From Promerops cafer (lineage: Eukaryota; Chordata; Aves; Passeriformes; Nectariniidae): a stretch of 64,000 nucleotides of DNA. Below are positions 1 to 11,700 of this stretch, piece after piece. The position numbers and the translations under genes are program-made. Position 1 is the first letter of the stretch, and each line of letters starts with the position of its first letter. The notes beneath the pieces are model-generated. The model was given only the letters and a program-made list of their open reading frames with translations. It made no database searches and was not told where the DNA came from. The DNA is taken from the NCBI GenBank assembly GCA_013398275.1, contig VZSE01002216.1, positions 1,638 through 65,637 of the forward strand, written 5' to 3'.

Positions 1-650
1 TAAAAATTAAGGGAGATGCTGGTAAAGATTTAGGGATATACTGGTAAAAATTAAGGGAGATACATGTAAGAAGACACTGGTAAAAATTGAGGGAGACACT
101 GATAAAAATTTAGGGAGACAGGTAAGAATTTAGGAAAATATTGGTAAAAATTAAAGGAGGCACTGGTAAAAATTTAGGGAGACAGGTAAAAATTAAAGGA
201 GAAAGTTAAGAATGAAGAGAGATAAAAATTAAGGGAGATGCTGGTAAAAAAGGGAGACACAAGTAAGAATTTAGGGAGACACTGGTAAAAAATAAGGGAA
301 ACTCAGGTTAAAACTAAGGGAGACACAGGTGAGGATTTAGGGTGACACTGAGAAAATTAAGGGAGATACTGCTAAAAATTAAGGGAGATGCTGGTAAAGA
401 TTTAGGGATATACTGGTAAAAATTAAGGCAGACACTGATAAAAATTTAGGGAGACAGGTAAGAATTTAGGCAAACATTGGTAAAAATTAAAGGAGGCACT
501 GGTAAAAATTAAGGGAGACAGGTAAAAATTAAAGGAGAAAAATAAAGGGAAATACTGGTAAAAAAGGGAGACACAGGTAAGAATTTAGGGAGACACAGGT
601 AAGAATTTAGGGAGACACAGGTAAAAATCTAAGGAGACACTGGTAAAAGT
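1..650. repeat. Purine-rich minisatellite with higher-order copies, in a CACHD1 intron
   Basis: About 650 bases of imperfect units near 20-24 bases built from 'gggagacactggtaaaaatt'. The + strand is nearly all A, G and T with very little C. The block starting at base 1 reappears from 373 in almost the same order of variants, so groups of units were duplicated together. The array starts outside the window. Confidence 0.9.
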
Positions 651-2392
651 TGTCTCCTCTGTGCAGAGAAAAGGTGCTGGTCAAAGCTTGCCTTCAAATA
701 TTAAAATACAAATATTTTTGTTGTTTTAATTTCTTCCAAAGTGAGTGATGGGAAGGTCTGTACAGTTTGAAACTTGAGGGGAAAATGTGTCAGATATGAA
801 CATGGTAGGAAAGGTAAAACCAGTATTTACAGCTAAGAATACAAACACTGGTTGGAAAGGCCACTTAGCAGTGCTGGGGCTTTGGTTTTAATTGTGGCTT
901 TAATGGGGAAAGATGCTTAAATATATTAATAATGCATTCTGAATTAAACTTAGAAGCACGTGGAAAATTCTCCAGTGTCACTAAAATGATGACAAATATT
1001 GCAATGTAGATTTGCCAGTTCCTGGTCCTGATTTTCAGCTGTAATGGGAGCTGCTCTCTGCTCCAGGTCCTTGTGCCATGGAACCAAAACCACTCCTTTG
1101 CAAGGTGCAAAAAGTCAATTTTAAGGCAAACAGCACCTGAAAAGAGATTTGAGGCAGACATCCCACCTAGCCCAGTCTGGGGCAGCCCTTGCTCAAGGCT
1201 GGCAGGTCTGGTCTTTAATTTATGGGATTTAAAACAATTCTTCATCTTTTATTTATACTTTTTTCCTTATTAACTGCATTTCCTTTTTGCTGTAAGGAGG
1301 GATGGGATTGGGCTGCAGGAATTTTTTTGTTTCCTTCTTCAGCTCTGCTGCAGATTAGTTAGGCATCCACAAATTCATCTTCCTGGTGGGTAACTAACAG
1401 TGGCTTCCTGAGAAGAGCCGAGGCCTTGGATGATTTTTGGAGCATGTTGAAGCATTTTAATGCAATAAATGAATAATGTTGGTTGCTAACAAGGCATCCT
1501 GTTGCCATCAGTAATAGATTTTGATGGGAGCTCTGGGACAATTCGTTTACATCCTGAAAAGTCATTATTTTTCACTGTGGGGTTGTTCTTTAGCCTTGCT
1601 CGGAAATATTTCTTTAGGATGGAGATGTTTAATGTGCAGTTTTTTGGGTTTGCCCCAAGATAAACATGATTTTTGTGGAACCCATCCGTTATCGATCAAT
1701 CTTAGGCTGGAGATTCTTCAGCCAACAAAAAATCAACAACAGTTTTGCTCTCTTGGAAAGAGCTGTGATTTTTTGAAGTGGTTACATTTTAAGGGTGATA
1801 AGAAAAGCCACAGCCTTCATCCAAGAGCTGCATTCCTGGGAAATGTCTTTTCCTCGACAGAGAGGGCTTGGGAAGTTCTCTGGGAGGAGGTTGCCAAGAA
1901 TGTCAACAAACAGCTCCAGCTGAGGGGATGAGCCCGTGCAGAGCTCCAGGTTTGGCTGCTCCGGGTCTGTCGGAGCATCCCAGCCTGATCTTCCAGCCTG
2001 GGGCTGGCCACGAGGACAGACAGGAGACCTCTGTGTCCCTCTGTCCGTCCGTTTCTCTTCTGGCTGTGGAGAGCGAGGGTAATGCAGGAGATGGAAGGGA
2101 CTTGGGACAAGGGCGTGCAGTGACAGGACAGGGCAGGAGGGCTTTGAGGCAGAGGAGGGCAGGGTTAGGTGGGAAATTGGGAAGAAATTCCTCCCTGGGA
2201 GGGTGGTGAGGCCCTGGGATGGAATTCCCAGAGCAGCTGGGGCTGCCCCTGCATCCCTGGCAGTGCCCAAGGCCAGGCTGGACTGGGCTGGGAGCAGCCT
2301 GGGACAGTGGGAGGTGGTGGGGTGCAATGGGATGAGTTTTAAGGTTCTTTCCAACCCTTCTTTGATTCCATAATCATCTTTTCGTGCATCTT
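651..2392 (+). other. CACHD1: CACHD1 intron, right part of the intron open at the window start
   Basis: Unique, AT-rich sequence without a supported exon from 651 to about 2125, then a CR1 fragment. Open frames on both strands have no similarity I recognise and show no coding pattern. Confidence 0.7.
2126..2378 (+). mobile_element. CR1 retrotransposon 3' fragment
   Basis: It holds the recognisable CR1 order: 'ttgggaagaaattcctccctg', 'ggctgcccctgcatccctggc', 'caaggccaggctggac', then 'tttaaggttctttccaaccc' and a 'gattccat' tail. It is sense to CACHD1 and 5'-truncated. Confidence 0.85.
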
Positions 2393-2700
2393 TTTCTTGT
2401 TTTTCCAGATTTGATGGGAATTTCAACACCAATCTCTTACTATTAGTGGTTATTTACACTGAGACATTAAAAAGTTGTGTTTCCATTGTAAATGCAGCTT
2501 TAATAAATCATGTTTGATTGCTGATCCTCTTGTTGTTGTCCTTCCGTATTTGATGGGAATTCCAACTCTGTGTTACTATAAATAATTATTTACACTGAAA
2601 CATTAAAAAGCTGTGTTTCCATTGTAAATGTAGGTTTAATAAATCCTGTTTGATTGCTGGTCCTGTTGTTGTTTTTCCAGATTTGATGGGAATTTCAACA
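2393..2700 (+). repeat. Three tandem copies of a CACHD1 splice acceptor and exon start
   Basis: The motif 'atttgatgggaatttcaaca' starts at 2409 and at the true exon (2681), with a variant at 2548. Between them 'cattaaaaagttgtgtttcc' and 'tttgattgctg' also repeat. Spacings are 139 and 133 bases. The first copy keeps ttttccag; the middle copy has ttccgt, so its acceptor is lost; the third is used. Confidence 0.9.
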
Positions 2701-2787
2701 CCAACGTTTCCAGAACCATCAGCTGTGATAGACTCTCAACCACTGTCAACAGCAGAGCCTTCAATCCTGGACGTGACTTAAATTCTG
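2681..2787 (+). CDS. CACHD1: CACHD1 in-window exon 1
   Basis: The exon follows a gtttttccag acceptor and ends before gtgagc. One base completes a codon from the upstream exon, then it reads [18 protein letters not shown] and ends in FNPGRDLNS plus one base. It belongs to the extracellular N-terminal region before the VWFA domain and holds an NVS sequon. Its acceptor and first 24 or so bases are copied twice just upstream. Confidence 0.93.
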
Positions 2788-5700
2788 GTGAGCAGCACAG
2801 TTCTACTTTGGGGTTTTTTTCCTTCTGTTGTAGGGTTTTTTCCCATTAGACTCAAACATTTCCTTGGCACAGAGAATTTGCATTGATTGCCATAGCAACG
2901 AGCTTTTATTTCTCCTTGCAAGTGTCACACTGCTCTTAATTTGAGATTTCATGATTGAAAGCTGATACCTAAAGTAATGCCCTTAGTCTAAGTACTTTAT
3001 AAAAATGTCATGAAGATTTTATTCCAGCCTACCGTGGATAATTTTGTTGTGGTTTCTGCACTTTTTATTTCTTCCTTTTTTTTTTTTTTTTTTTTTTCCC
3101 CCAAAGCTTTCTCCTTCCTACGCCTGTCTGCTTTGGCATCAGCAGTGTCAGCTGCTGCAGGGGCCACACAGGGAAGTTTCTCTGATCTTCTTAGCTGAGT
3201 TCAGCTCATGTGAGGCTGCCTTTGCAGTCATATGCAAAAACAACCAAATATGAGGGCATCTTAAAATATTTCCTTTCTTTGTCTTGTCAGGGCATTTTCT
3301 CAACACGTTGAAGGACTTAGAAATGTGCTTAGAACCAAAATACACATGACTTACCCCTGAAAAATTCAGCTTTTGGGCCTCTGGTGCAGCAAGGTTTTCT
3401 TGGTTTTTTTGCATCCTAATCAGTGTGGATTAATACAAGGATTTCAGTTTGGTTTAGGCAGACTTTGCTCCAGCTGTTCCATCTGACTTTTCAACTTTTT
3501 ATGGTGCTGAGTGTTGTAAATTAGAGAACATTAATAGACTTTAGCTGTGGATTTCATTTTGGGGAGGTGTTGTTTGTTCATTCTTTCAGGGGAATAATGC
3601 AGACTTGGGATTTATTTTATTTTCATTTTCAGAGGTCTTTTGGAATAAAATACTGATTTATTTTATTGACTGATGAAGTGGCAGCCCTGGCATTCCACCC
3701 TCACCATCTTGCAACAAACAGGGGGAAAGAACCCCAAATTTTTATAAACTCCTTTACTGTTTCTCTTCTTTGCTTTCTGGATTTCTAATGAAATAAAAAA
3801 ATGAGCAATCCCCATAGATTCTTTTCCATCCCATCCACTGTATCCCACATCTTGGATGCAGGTGCTGGCCAGGCTGATTTCCTGACATGCCATGATTTGT
3901 GTGGTGTTTTCCATCCTAAAGCCAGACACTCTTTGTTCACTCACTATGATCTGCTGGGCTTTGTTTTACTCATCTCTTTATTAAAAAAACCAAACCCAAA
4001 CAAGTCATTAAAATAATGTTTAAATCACATGCAGTTGTTAATTAATCAGACTAATTTTTGAAGGCAAGTTTAGAGTCACTGTTGTAAAAGCGAAGCACAG
4101 AATGAATCACTTCATGGTTTTTAATTAAATTAAATAAAAATCTTTTTCTACTGCAGAAGTTGGAGGTTAAAAAAGTATTCAAGAAATATTCCTTATTTTT
4201 GAGTGACGAAAAGCAAATAAATTGCAGTTTTCTGCAAACATAATTTAAATTTCTGGTTTGAATTCTCAGAGAAATAAAGTGAGTGGGTGTTTAAGGTTCC
4301 TGGCTCAGCAGTGAGGCTCAAGTGCCTCCTCTTCCCTTGCCTCTGGCTTGAAAGATTCCTGATGAAAGGAGAACCTTCAAAACATGGCATTGGCAGGAAA
4401 GGGCAGCAGGAGAGGAGAGGGAATTGAGGGAGAGTAAGAACAGGGATTTATTGACAGCAGACTCTCCTCTGGCTCTCCTGGTACAGAAACAGCCTTGGGG
4501 GGAGGTTTTGATTAGGGAGGAAATGTCTGTGAGAGAGAAATGGGAGGAAAGAGTGGACTGAGGCAGGAAAACGGGATGGAAGTGGTTAATTTGAGAACCA
4601 GAAGTTGGTACTGGGTGCACAGCTTGTGAAGAGAGAAGTTTTGTGAAGGTGAGGTCCAAGGACTATCCTTGGTCCTTGTTGTGTTTGAAACAAGTCTGGG
4701 AGGTCAGTCACAGGTGGGCTTGGGTTGGGAGGACCTCAGAGCCCACCCAGTCCCACCCAGCCATGGCAGGGACACCTCCCACTGTCCCAGGCTGCTCCAG
4801 GCCCAGTGTCCAGCCTGGCCTTGGGCACTGCCAGGGGTCAGGGGCAGCCCCAGCTGTGACTGATGACAGTTCCACCTTCCCATCCCTGCTCCTCATCCCA
4901 GCCACAGGAGCTCCAGCACCCCAAGCCCAGCAGCAGGGCTTTGGGTGACCCTTGGGGACACTCAGGAGGGTCAGCAGGGCTGGGCTGGGGCTGGACACGG
5001 CTGGAGCAATGTGGGGCTGCAGGAACATTGGGATAAGCTGTGGGAAGCCTTTGGGGTGTTTGTGTTGTGGGTGTCTGTAGCACTGGGTGGTGTGGCTATG
5101 GCCTGTGACCTCCTGGCCAGAAAATCTACAAAACTTGGTTTTGGAGGGGAATGAGGAATCTCTGGCAAAAAAAAAGGAATCCATGACAAGAATTGGCTTG
5201 GGATAGAAATGGAGTGGGAAGCAGTTTTGGTTAGAGGGATGGAGTGCTCTCCCCCCAGCTGGGGAGATGCTGTCACCTTATAAATGGGGTTTAAAAGTAC
5301 TAATTAGTGTATCTGTGTCTTAAAACTCTTAATTTTATCTTTCTGTGGGACCACCTACCTTTGAGGGTACACTCAGGGCAGAGCCCCTGGTGTGCACAGG
5401 AGCCAGTTCTCAATAAATCGATCAATACTCACATTAAACTAAAACCACCTCTGAAAGAAGACAGTGAACAAATACAAGAAAAATTCCCCTAATCCCTTAA
5501 TTTTCTTTCTTCTCTCATAAGTGTATCATGCAGAGCTGGGGAGGAATATCTGTTGCACTTTGGGTTTAGGCTCTACCTCTGCCTCACTTATTTTTATGCT
5601 TTAAAAACTGTGGGTACATCTGGGTGTTCTCATCGTTGTCTTCCTGGGATGAGGTTTTCATTTCATTCTGAACATAAAAGGCAAAATTCCCATGAGGATC

Positions 5701-8700
5701 CCCCCTTTTCCCACGTGAGTCCTGCAGTTTAAATAATCCTGCCTATAAAAAGCTCCTGGCAAAACATAAATTTCAGCTCTGCTCTGCTCGACCTCGAGCT
5801 CAGCTCTGGAAATGTTAATCTTGGCCCAGAGTAAAAAGTGGGATCAGAGTGGTGAAGTTGGAGGTGTTGGAAGGGAACGGAATTTGCACCACAGGCTCTG
5901 GCAAAGCCACAGGAACAGAGCCTGGGAGAGCCCTCAGCCCAAATTCCACCCTGAGCAGGGTCTTAAGAAGGGTGATGGAGCTCATGAAACTTTCAAATCT
6001 GTTTTTTTCCAGTATTATTGGGATTTTTGTTAAAATAAACATTAATCTTAAGGGAGGGAGAAAGAAATAGATGTGTCTCTTCTCAGCTTTAAAAAAGCAC
6101 CACTTTTACCACTGTTTTTTCTTGATACTAGGTGGCTTTTTAAATGTTTTTTAATGTCTTGAAAAGATTTTGTTTTATCTTGGTTGGAGTTTTGCATCTG
6201 GATTACTTTTAGCCATTACTACAAAATAGATAAGGAGAAAGTCTTTATTCTCCAGATGGAGACACAGGCTTTGGGCAGTTAGATGAAGAGATCTGTCCTC
6301 ACCACTCTGAATAGTCCTTTATTTATTAAATCTTCCCCAGAGCCAGTGCATTATGTTATCAGATGTCTTTGGAGGTTTTTTTGCCTTTTGAATAAACAGG
6401 CAACCAGTAAATCTTTCTCCTTCTCATCCTTCAAAGTGCTGAAATGTCTGTTCCAAGTCAGGCAGCTTTGGCAGAGTGCTGCTCCCCAGGAATATGCAGA
6501 GATGGCACCAAAATGCCCAATAAATTTTGTCTGTTTTATTCGAGGTGTTGATCATTTAAAATCTTAGAATCATAAAATATCTGGAGTTGGACAGGATCAT
6601 CGAGTCCAGAATGTGGAATGTTCCTTAAATTGCTGTATTTTAAACTGATTTTTGGCTGAGTTAAAATGGTTGGGAGTTATTTCAGCAGAAGAGTTAATAC
6701 CCCTCCTTCCAAATCCTTTTAATGAAGGAATCTGGTCCCATTCCTTAAAATGAAAGGGTTTTTTGCTTTTTTTCCCTTCAGAGTCCTGAGGATTGAGCAG
6801 GGCTCTGTCCTGGCCCATGCCACCAGCAGAATTTTAATTGTGGCTCAGCTGCAGAGCTTTTATTCCTGATTACAACACAGGAGCTGGAATTGGGTTTGAC
6901 TTGGAAAATCCTGGATCAGATCTGTCTGGAGAGTTAGAGGATGTCTTCACTGGTACAATAAACACATTTCTTTGTGCTGTTTCTTCACCATGAGGGTTTT
7001 TAATAGAGGGACATGTCAGAGGAGAACTGAAAATTAAACTTTCCTGCTTTTTGTGGGATGAGATCCGAGGTCAGCAGCTCAGCACATGTAGTGCTAAAGA
7101 GGAGGGCTGTAAGAAACCCTTTTATAACGAGCAATTATGTTCAGTAGTTCCTTTTTTTTTTTCCTTGACTGTTTGTGCTGTTCTTTGAAGATTAATTAGT
7201 TAATGATTTGGCTGTGCTTTGAAGATGTAAAGTGGTATCTAGAAGTGCTAAGTGTTATCATATCCCATTCCCTTTGAAGTTTTATAAACTCTATCACACA
7301 GGGCTTTCTTCCTAAAAGTCCTTTCTGCCTTGTGAGATATTTATAATTAGAGAGAATGATCATTTCAAATGCTGTCATGTTAATACTTCCCAACTTTTCC
7401 AGTCTGCAGCAGGATTTGGGGTCAGATTTTGCTGCAGGGGAAGTGGAGGGGACAGAGGATTTGGAGTGACCTGGCAATGCCACCTCATGGGCAGTTGGAC
7501 ACTTTTATTCCCAGTCTGTGTCCAGAATTAAGGGATCAGCTTTTTATTTGTGTCCTTTGATGGAATAACCTGTCCAGGGGCTGGTTTTCCTGGGAGGAGG
7601 AGGTGGGAATAAACTACAGGCACTGAGGGGGTGGAAAAGTTTGGGGTAAGTGAGATTTAGGCTGAAAAATAAATCATCTACTGTGTGTCCTGGCAAGGAG
7701 CAAGAATTGAGGAAATATCTGCAGGGCATTCTTGCAGCTTGAGTGGATGGAAAATAAGAATGTGTTTAAAGAGAAAAAATCTGGATTTTTCAGCCATGGC
7801 TTATCTGCAGGGAGATTGTCTGCTGTGGTCATAGGAGAAAGAAAAAAAAAGGGGGAAAAAGCAGAGTTAGGATAAAATTGGTGGTCCCTGGGGAGGGTGT
7901 TATTGAACTAACACTCGCTGGAGGAAACATGAGCACAGCTGTGTGAAAAGGAAGAACAGCAGAGCTTGAGTTTCAAAACCAATTGTTTTATGGGGAAAAT
8001 GAACACTTCAAAATCCACATACTCTCGTGGGGAAATAAATACAGCTCGTGGCCTTGCAGGAATGAGAAGTTTATCTTTAATAGAGCAAGGATTAAAAACA
8101 GCCAAAGCCTTTAGATTATGAACTCCTTTATTGTAATGTTGTTGGTAAAATGAGACTGGACAAGTTATTTCATCCAGGCTTTAACTGAGTGTTCACATGT
8201 CAACTTTGAAATTACATTTTTCAAGTTCTGTAACTCAAACCAAAAACTGCAACGTCAGAAATTCAGCCTCTTTATACAAAACAACTTCACCCCCAGCACG
8301 ATGAAATCCTGGTGGCTGGGCATAAAAAGAAGGATTTAAATGTTTTATAGTCTCATGGCCCTTCTGCCTGCAGGAGGAAGCAGCAGTTCAGAGAAAAACT
8401 TGATTTTGGGGGGGAATGAGGAATCTCTGGTAGTCCTTGGTCCAGCAAGGCAGGGAATTGTTCTCATGACAAGTTGCATTTTTGCACAGAACTCAGCAGT
8501 CCCAGGCCAGGATCCCAGTGGGATTTGTAGGCACTGTGGGAAGTGTAAAATCCTGTGGCAAAGAGGAGTGGGGAAAGCCCAGGACAGTGGTTTTTGCAGG
8601 GTAATTACACTGAGCTGGATGTGGAGAGAACATCGTGGCCACAGCCAGTCTGGGAAACTTGAGTAAGTGCTGAAGTGTGGAGGATGTGGAACTCAGCCTG

Positions 8701-11700
8701 TCCTCAGTGTGGGTATTTGGGTGTAGAGTGTCTGGCTGAGGTTTGAATGTGCCCTGCAGGCTTTTCCAACCCAAATATTGGCAGATTTGATAATGAAGGA
8801 GGTGCAGGAGATGAAACTGGCCTATTTTCAGTGCCAGTCCTGAGGGAATGCTGAGGGAAATGCTGAGCAAAAGGTGAAGCACTGGAAATCAGAGCCACCC
8901 TCTGCCAGTTCTTTGAGTTCTGCAATCAAAGAACACGAAAGGAGAAATGGCAAAGAAATATTTTCTTTTTTTTCCCATGCATTTTAAGCTGGTGTGAGCC
9001 ACTTTATTTGCTAGGTAAAAACTAAAGATTTCAAATATCCAGATTTTATTTTCAGTCTGCTGCAAGCAGAGAGGATGTTCTGCACTGAGTGGAAAATAAT
9101 CCTGTTCCTGCTGTGGTGCTGGGGGGTTGTGCCTCCCATGCTAATGATTTCCCATTCCCTCTCTCCTGGGAGCATTTCCCTTTTGTTTTAAAGGACTTAG
9201 AGCTGCCTGAGATCAGTGGTGTGGCAAAGTTGGTGATTCCATGGATGAACATCAACCCTTAGTCTCTCCAGGTGGGATGGAGAGCAGACAAGGCCCATGG
9301 GACATTTCCAGTGCACTGTGAGGCAAAAATCCCAGTGCCCATGGGATCTGTTCCTTCCTAATGCCCATGGGATCTGTTCCTTCCTAATGCCCATGGGATC
9401 TGCTCCTTCCCAGTGCCCATAGGATCTGTTCCTTCCCAATGCCTGTGGGATCTGTCCCTTCCCAGTGCCCATGGGATCTGTTCCCTTCCCAGTGCCCATG
9501 GGATCTGTTCCTTCCCAGTGCCCATGGGATCTGCTCCTTCCCAGTGCCCATGGGATCTGTTCTTCCCAATGCCTGTGGGATCTGTTTCCTCCCAGTGCCC
9601 ATGGGATCTGTTCCCTTCCCAGTGCCAATGGGATCTGTTCCTTCCCAGTGCCCATGGGATCTGTTCCCTCCCAATGCCAGTGGGATCTGTTCCCTTCCCA
9701 GTGCCCATAGGATCTGTTCCTTCCCAGTGTCCATGGGATCTGTTCCCTTCCCAGTGCCCATGGGATCTGTTCCTTCCCAATGCCAGTGGGATCTGTTCCC
9801 TTCCCAGTGCCAATGGGATCTGTTCCTTCCCAGTGCCCATGGGATCTGCTCCTTCCCAGTGCCCATGGGATCTGTCCCTTCCCAGTGTCCATGGGATCTG
9901 TTCCCTTCCCAGTGCCCATGGGATTTATTTCCTTCCCTGGCAACAGGTTGATTATGAAGCTGTGAGCACCAAACCTGTTGAATGTTTTGGAGTTATTCCA
10001 CCAAAAAGAGCAGGATTTTTTAACGTAAAGGCTTTTTCCTTTTTGGAAAGGATGTTGACAATGTATTTTTTATTACATGGAGATGTAGGGGTGTATATAT
10101 ATTTTCTATAATTGCCTTAATCTCTTCCTTCCTCACTCTGGCCTTGCCTTCCCAGGACCTGGGTGTACTTCAGAGATTCAGGAACTGTCATCACAAATTA
10201 AACAAAATCTGTCAAATCCAGTGTAGGTTTCCAAAAGACTTGAACTGTTTGCAGATAAGTGAAGTTTCACCAGTGAGTTTTACCCATCCTAAGCAGAGCA
10301 GTTTGTGTTTCATGGTGGGCCTTGCTTGTTCTTCTCCAACCACCACCAGAGAGGCCCTGAGTAACAAAACCTCCGAGTCTGGGCTGCCTTTGTAACTCTG
10401 CTTCATTTTCCCTTTGCACCCTGCAGTCCTTGCTGATAACCTGAAGTCTAACCCAGGAATAAAGTGGCAGTACTTCAGCTCAGAAGAAGGGATTTTCACC
10501 GTGTTCCCAGCCCACAAGTTCCGCTGCAAAGGCAGCTACGAGCACCGCAGCAGGTAGGATTTGCCTCCTTCCAACTTCCTGGGAAAAGCATTAATATTGG
10601 ATTCCTCAAGCCCTGATTTCATTCAGTGTTGTCCTTTGCCAAGCTGCCAACATTCATGAGTAACTTCTAATGGAGTCCCTTGGGTTTTCTTAGGGTCGTT
10701 TTTTAAAGCACCACTTTTCACTTCTAAGAAACTAAACTGAAATTCCAAACAGGTTCCTCACCTCTCCTAAATTAAACAGCAGTGACTTGGAAGTTGTAGG
10801 TCAGCCTGCAGGCAAAATCTGACTTATATTTGACTCATCCTTGACCCCTGTTAATAAAGCAGTGAACAGACATTCTGCTGGTTTGGCAGGTGCAACACTT
10901 TGGGGAGGGAGGGGAAGGATGAGAGACTGGGAAGGGCACATAGGTAGGAGCATTTTTGCCCAGGTTCAGATGGCACACATGGATAGTAGGGAAGCAGCAG
11001 TGAAGATTTCCTTCCCCAAAAATAAAAGAGTAAAAATAAAGCATCAGCTGGTGGCAGGGTTTCCTGCACAGGGATTTCTGTTCTCTAGACATGAAGCCAA
11101 GAATTTGAGGTCCAGTATTTTTCTGTTTTTTCTGTCAGTACCATGAGATTGATGAAGGCTCGAGGGTGGGAAGGTGCAGTGGCTTTACTATCTCTGGTCA
11201 CACATTAATTAATTGCACCAGTTAATCAGTCTGTGCAGGGGAAGCAGCAGCACATCCAGGAACCTTTTGGGGACACTAAGGAGGGTTTGGTTTCCTGTCA
11301 GGGTTGAGCAATCAAAAGTTTACTGATGGTATCTTCAGTGTGTCATCAAAGCACAAAGTTCTGAGCTTGGCTGAGTTTTCTGGGGCCTTGGAAAGGTGTG
11401 GTCTGAGGAGGTGAGAGCTGGGGGTGCCCCAGTCCTGCTCAGAACTTCCACACTGAAACCATCACTGGTTTTATCCAAATCACTTAGTCTGGGTCATAGT
11501 TCCTCCGTGGCTAAATAAGGGGTATCTTTTTGCTAATATTTACTTCAGAGGGTAGTTTGGGTGAATTAATTAGTTAATGCTTCAGTGCTTTGAAGATCAA
11601 AGGCCCTGTTTCAGTTGCAGGTATTAATCCAGGGCAGAGCTGCAGGCTGTTTTACAGTTCAGAACTGATTTGTGCCACTTGTTTACTGCAGTGCCTTGTC

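Larger units (their letters stand above)
2788..10426 (+). other. CACHD1: CACHD1 intron (7.6 kb)
   Basis: The longest intron fully inside the window. It holds a T-run at about 3077-3098, an antisense CR1 fragment near 4.71-4.87 kb, a small CR1 trace near 6.57 kb and a minisatellite at 9331-9941. The rest is unique and no exon is supported. Confidence 0.8.

Noticed and set aside
1..650. Regular repeat considered as a CRISPR array
   Set aside because: Units are contiguous without unique spacers, they vary freely, and the context is a vertebrate intron.
2409..2440. An alternative CACHD1 exon at the first copied acceptor
   Set aside because: No donor follows before an in-frame stop, so it is listed as a decoy candidate and not as an exon.
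9197..9943. Open frames of 160-248 codons on both strands
   Set aside because: They run through the 26/27-bp minisatellite. The peptides simply repeat [17 protein letters not shown] units in shifting frames, so this is not a protein gene.
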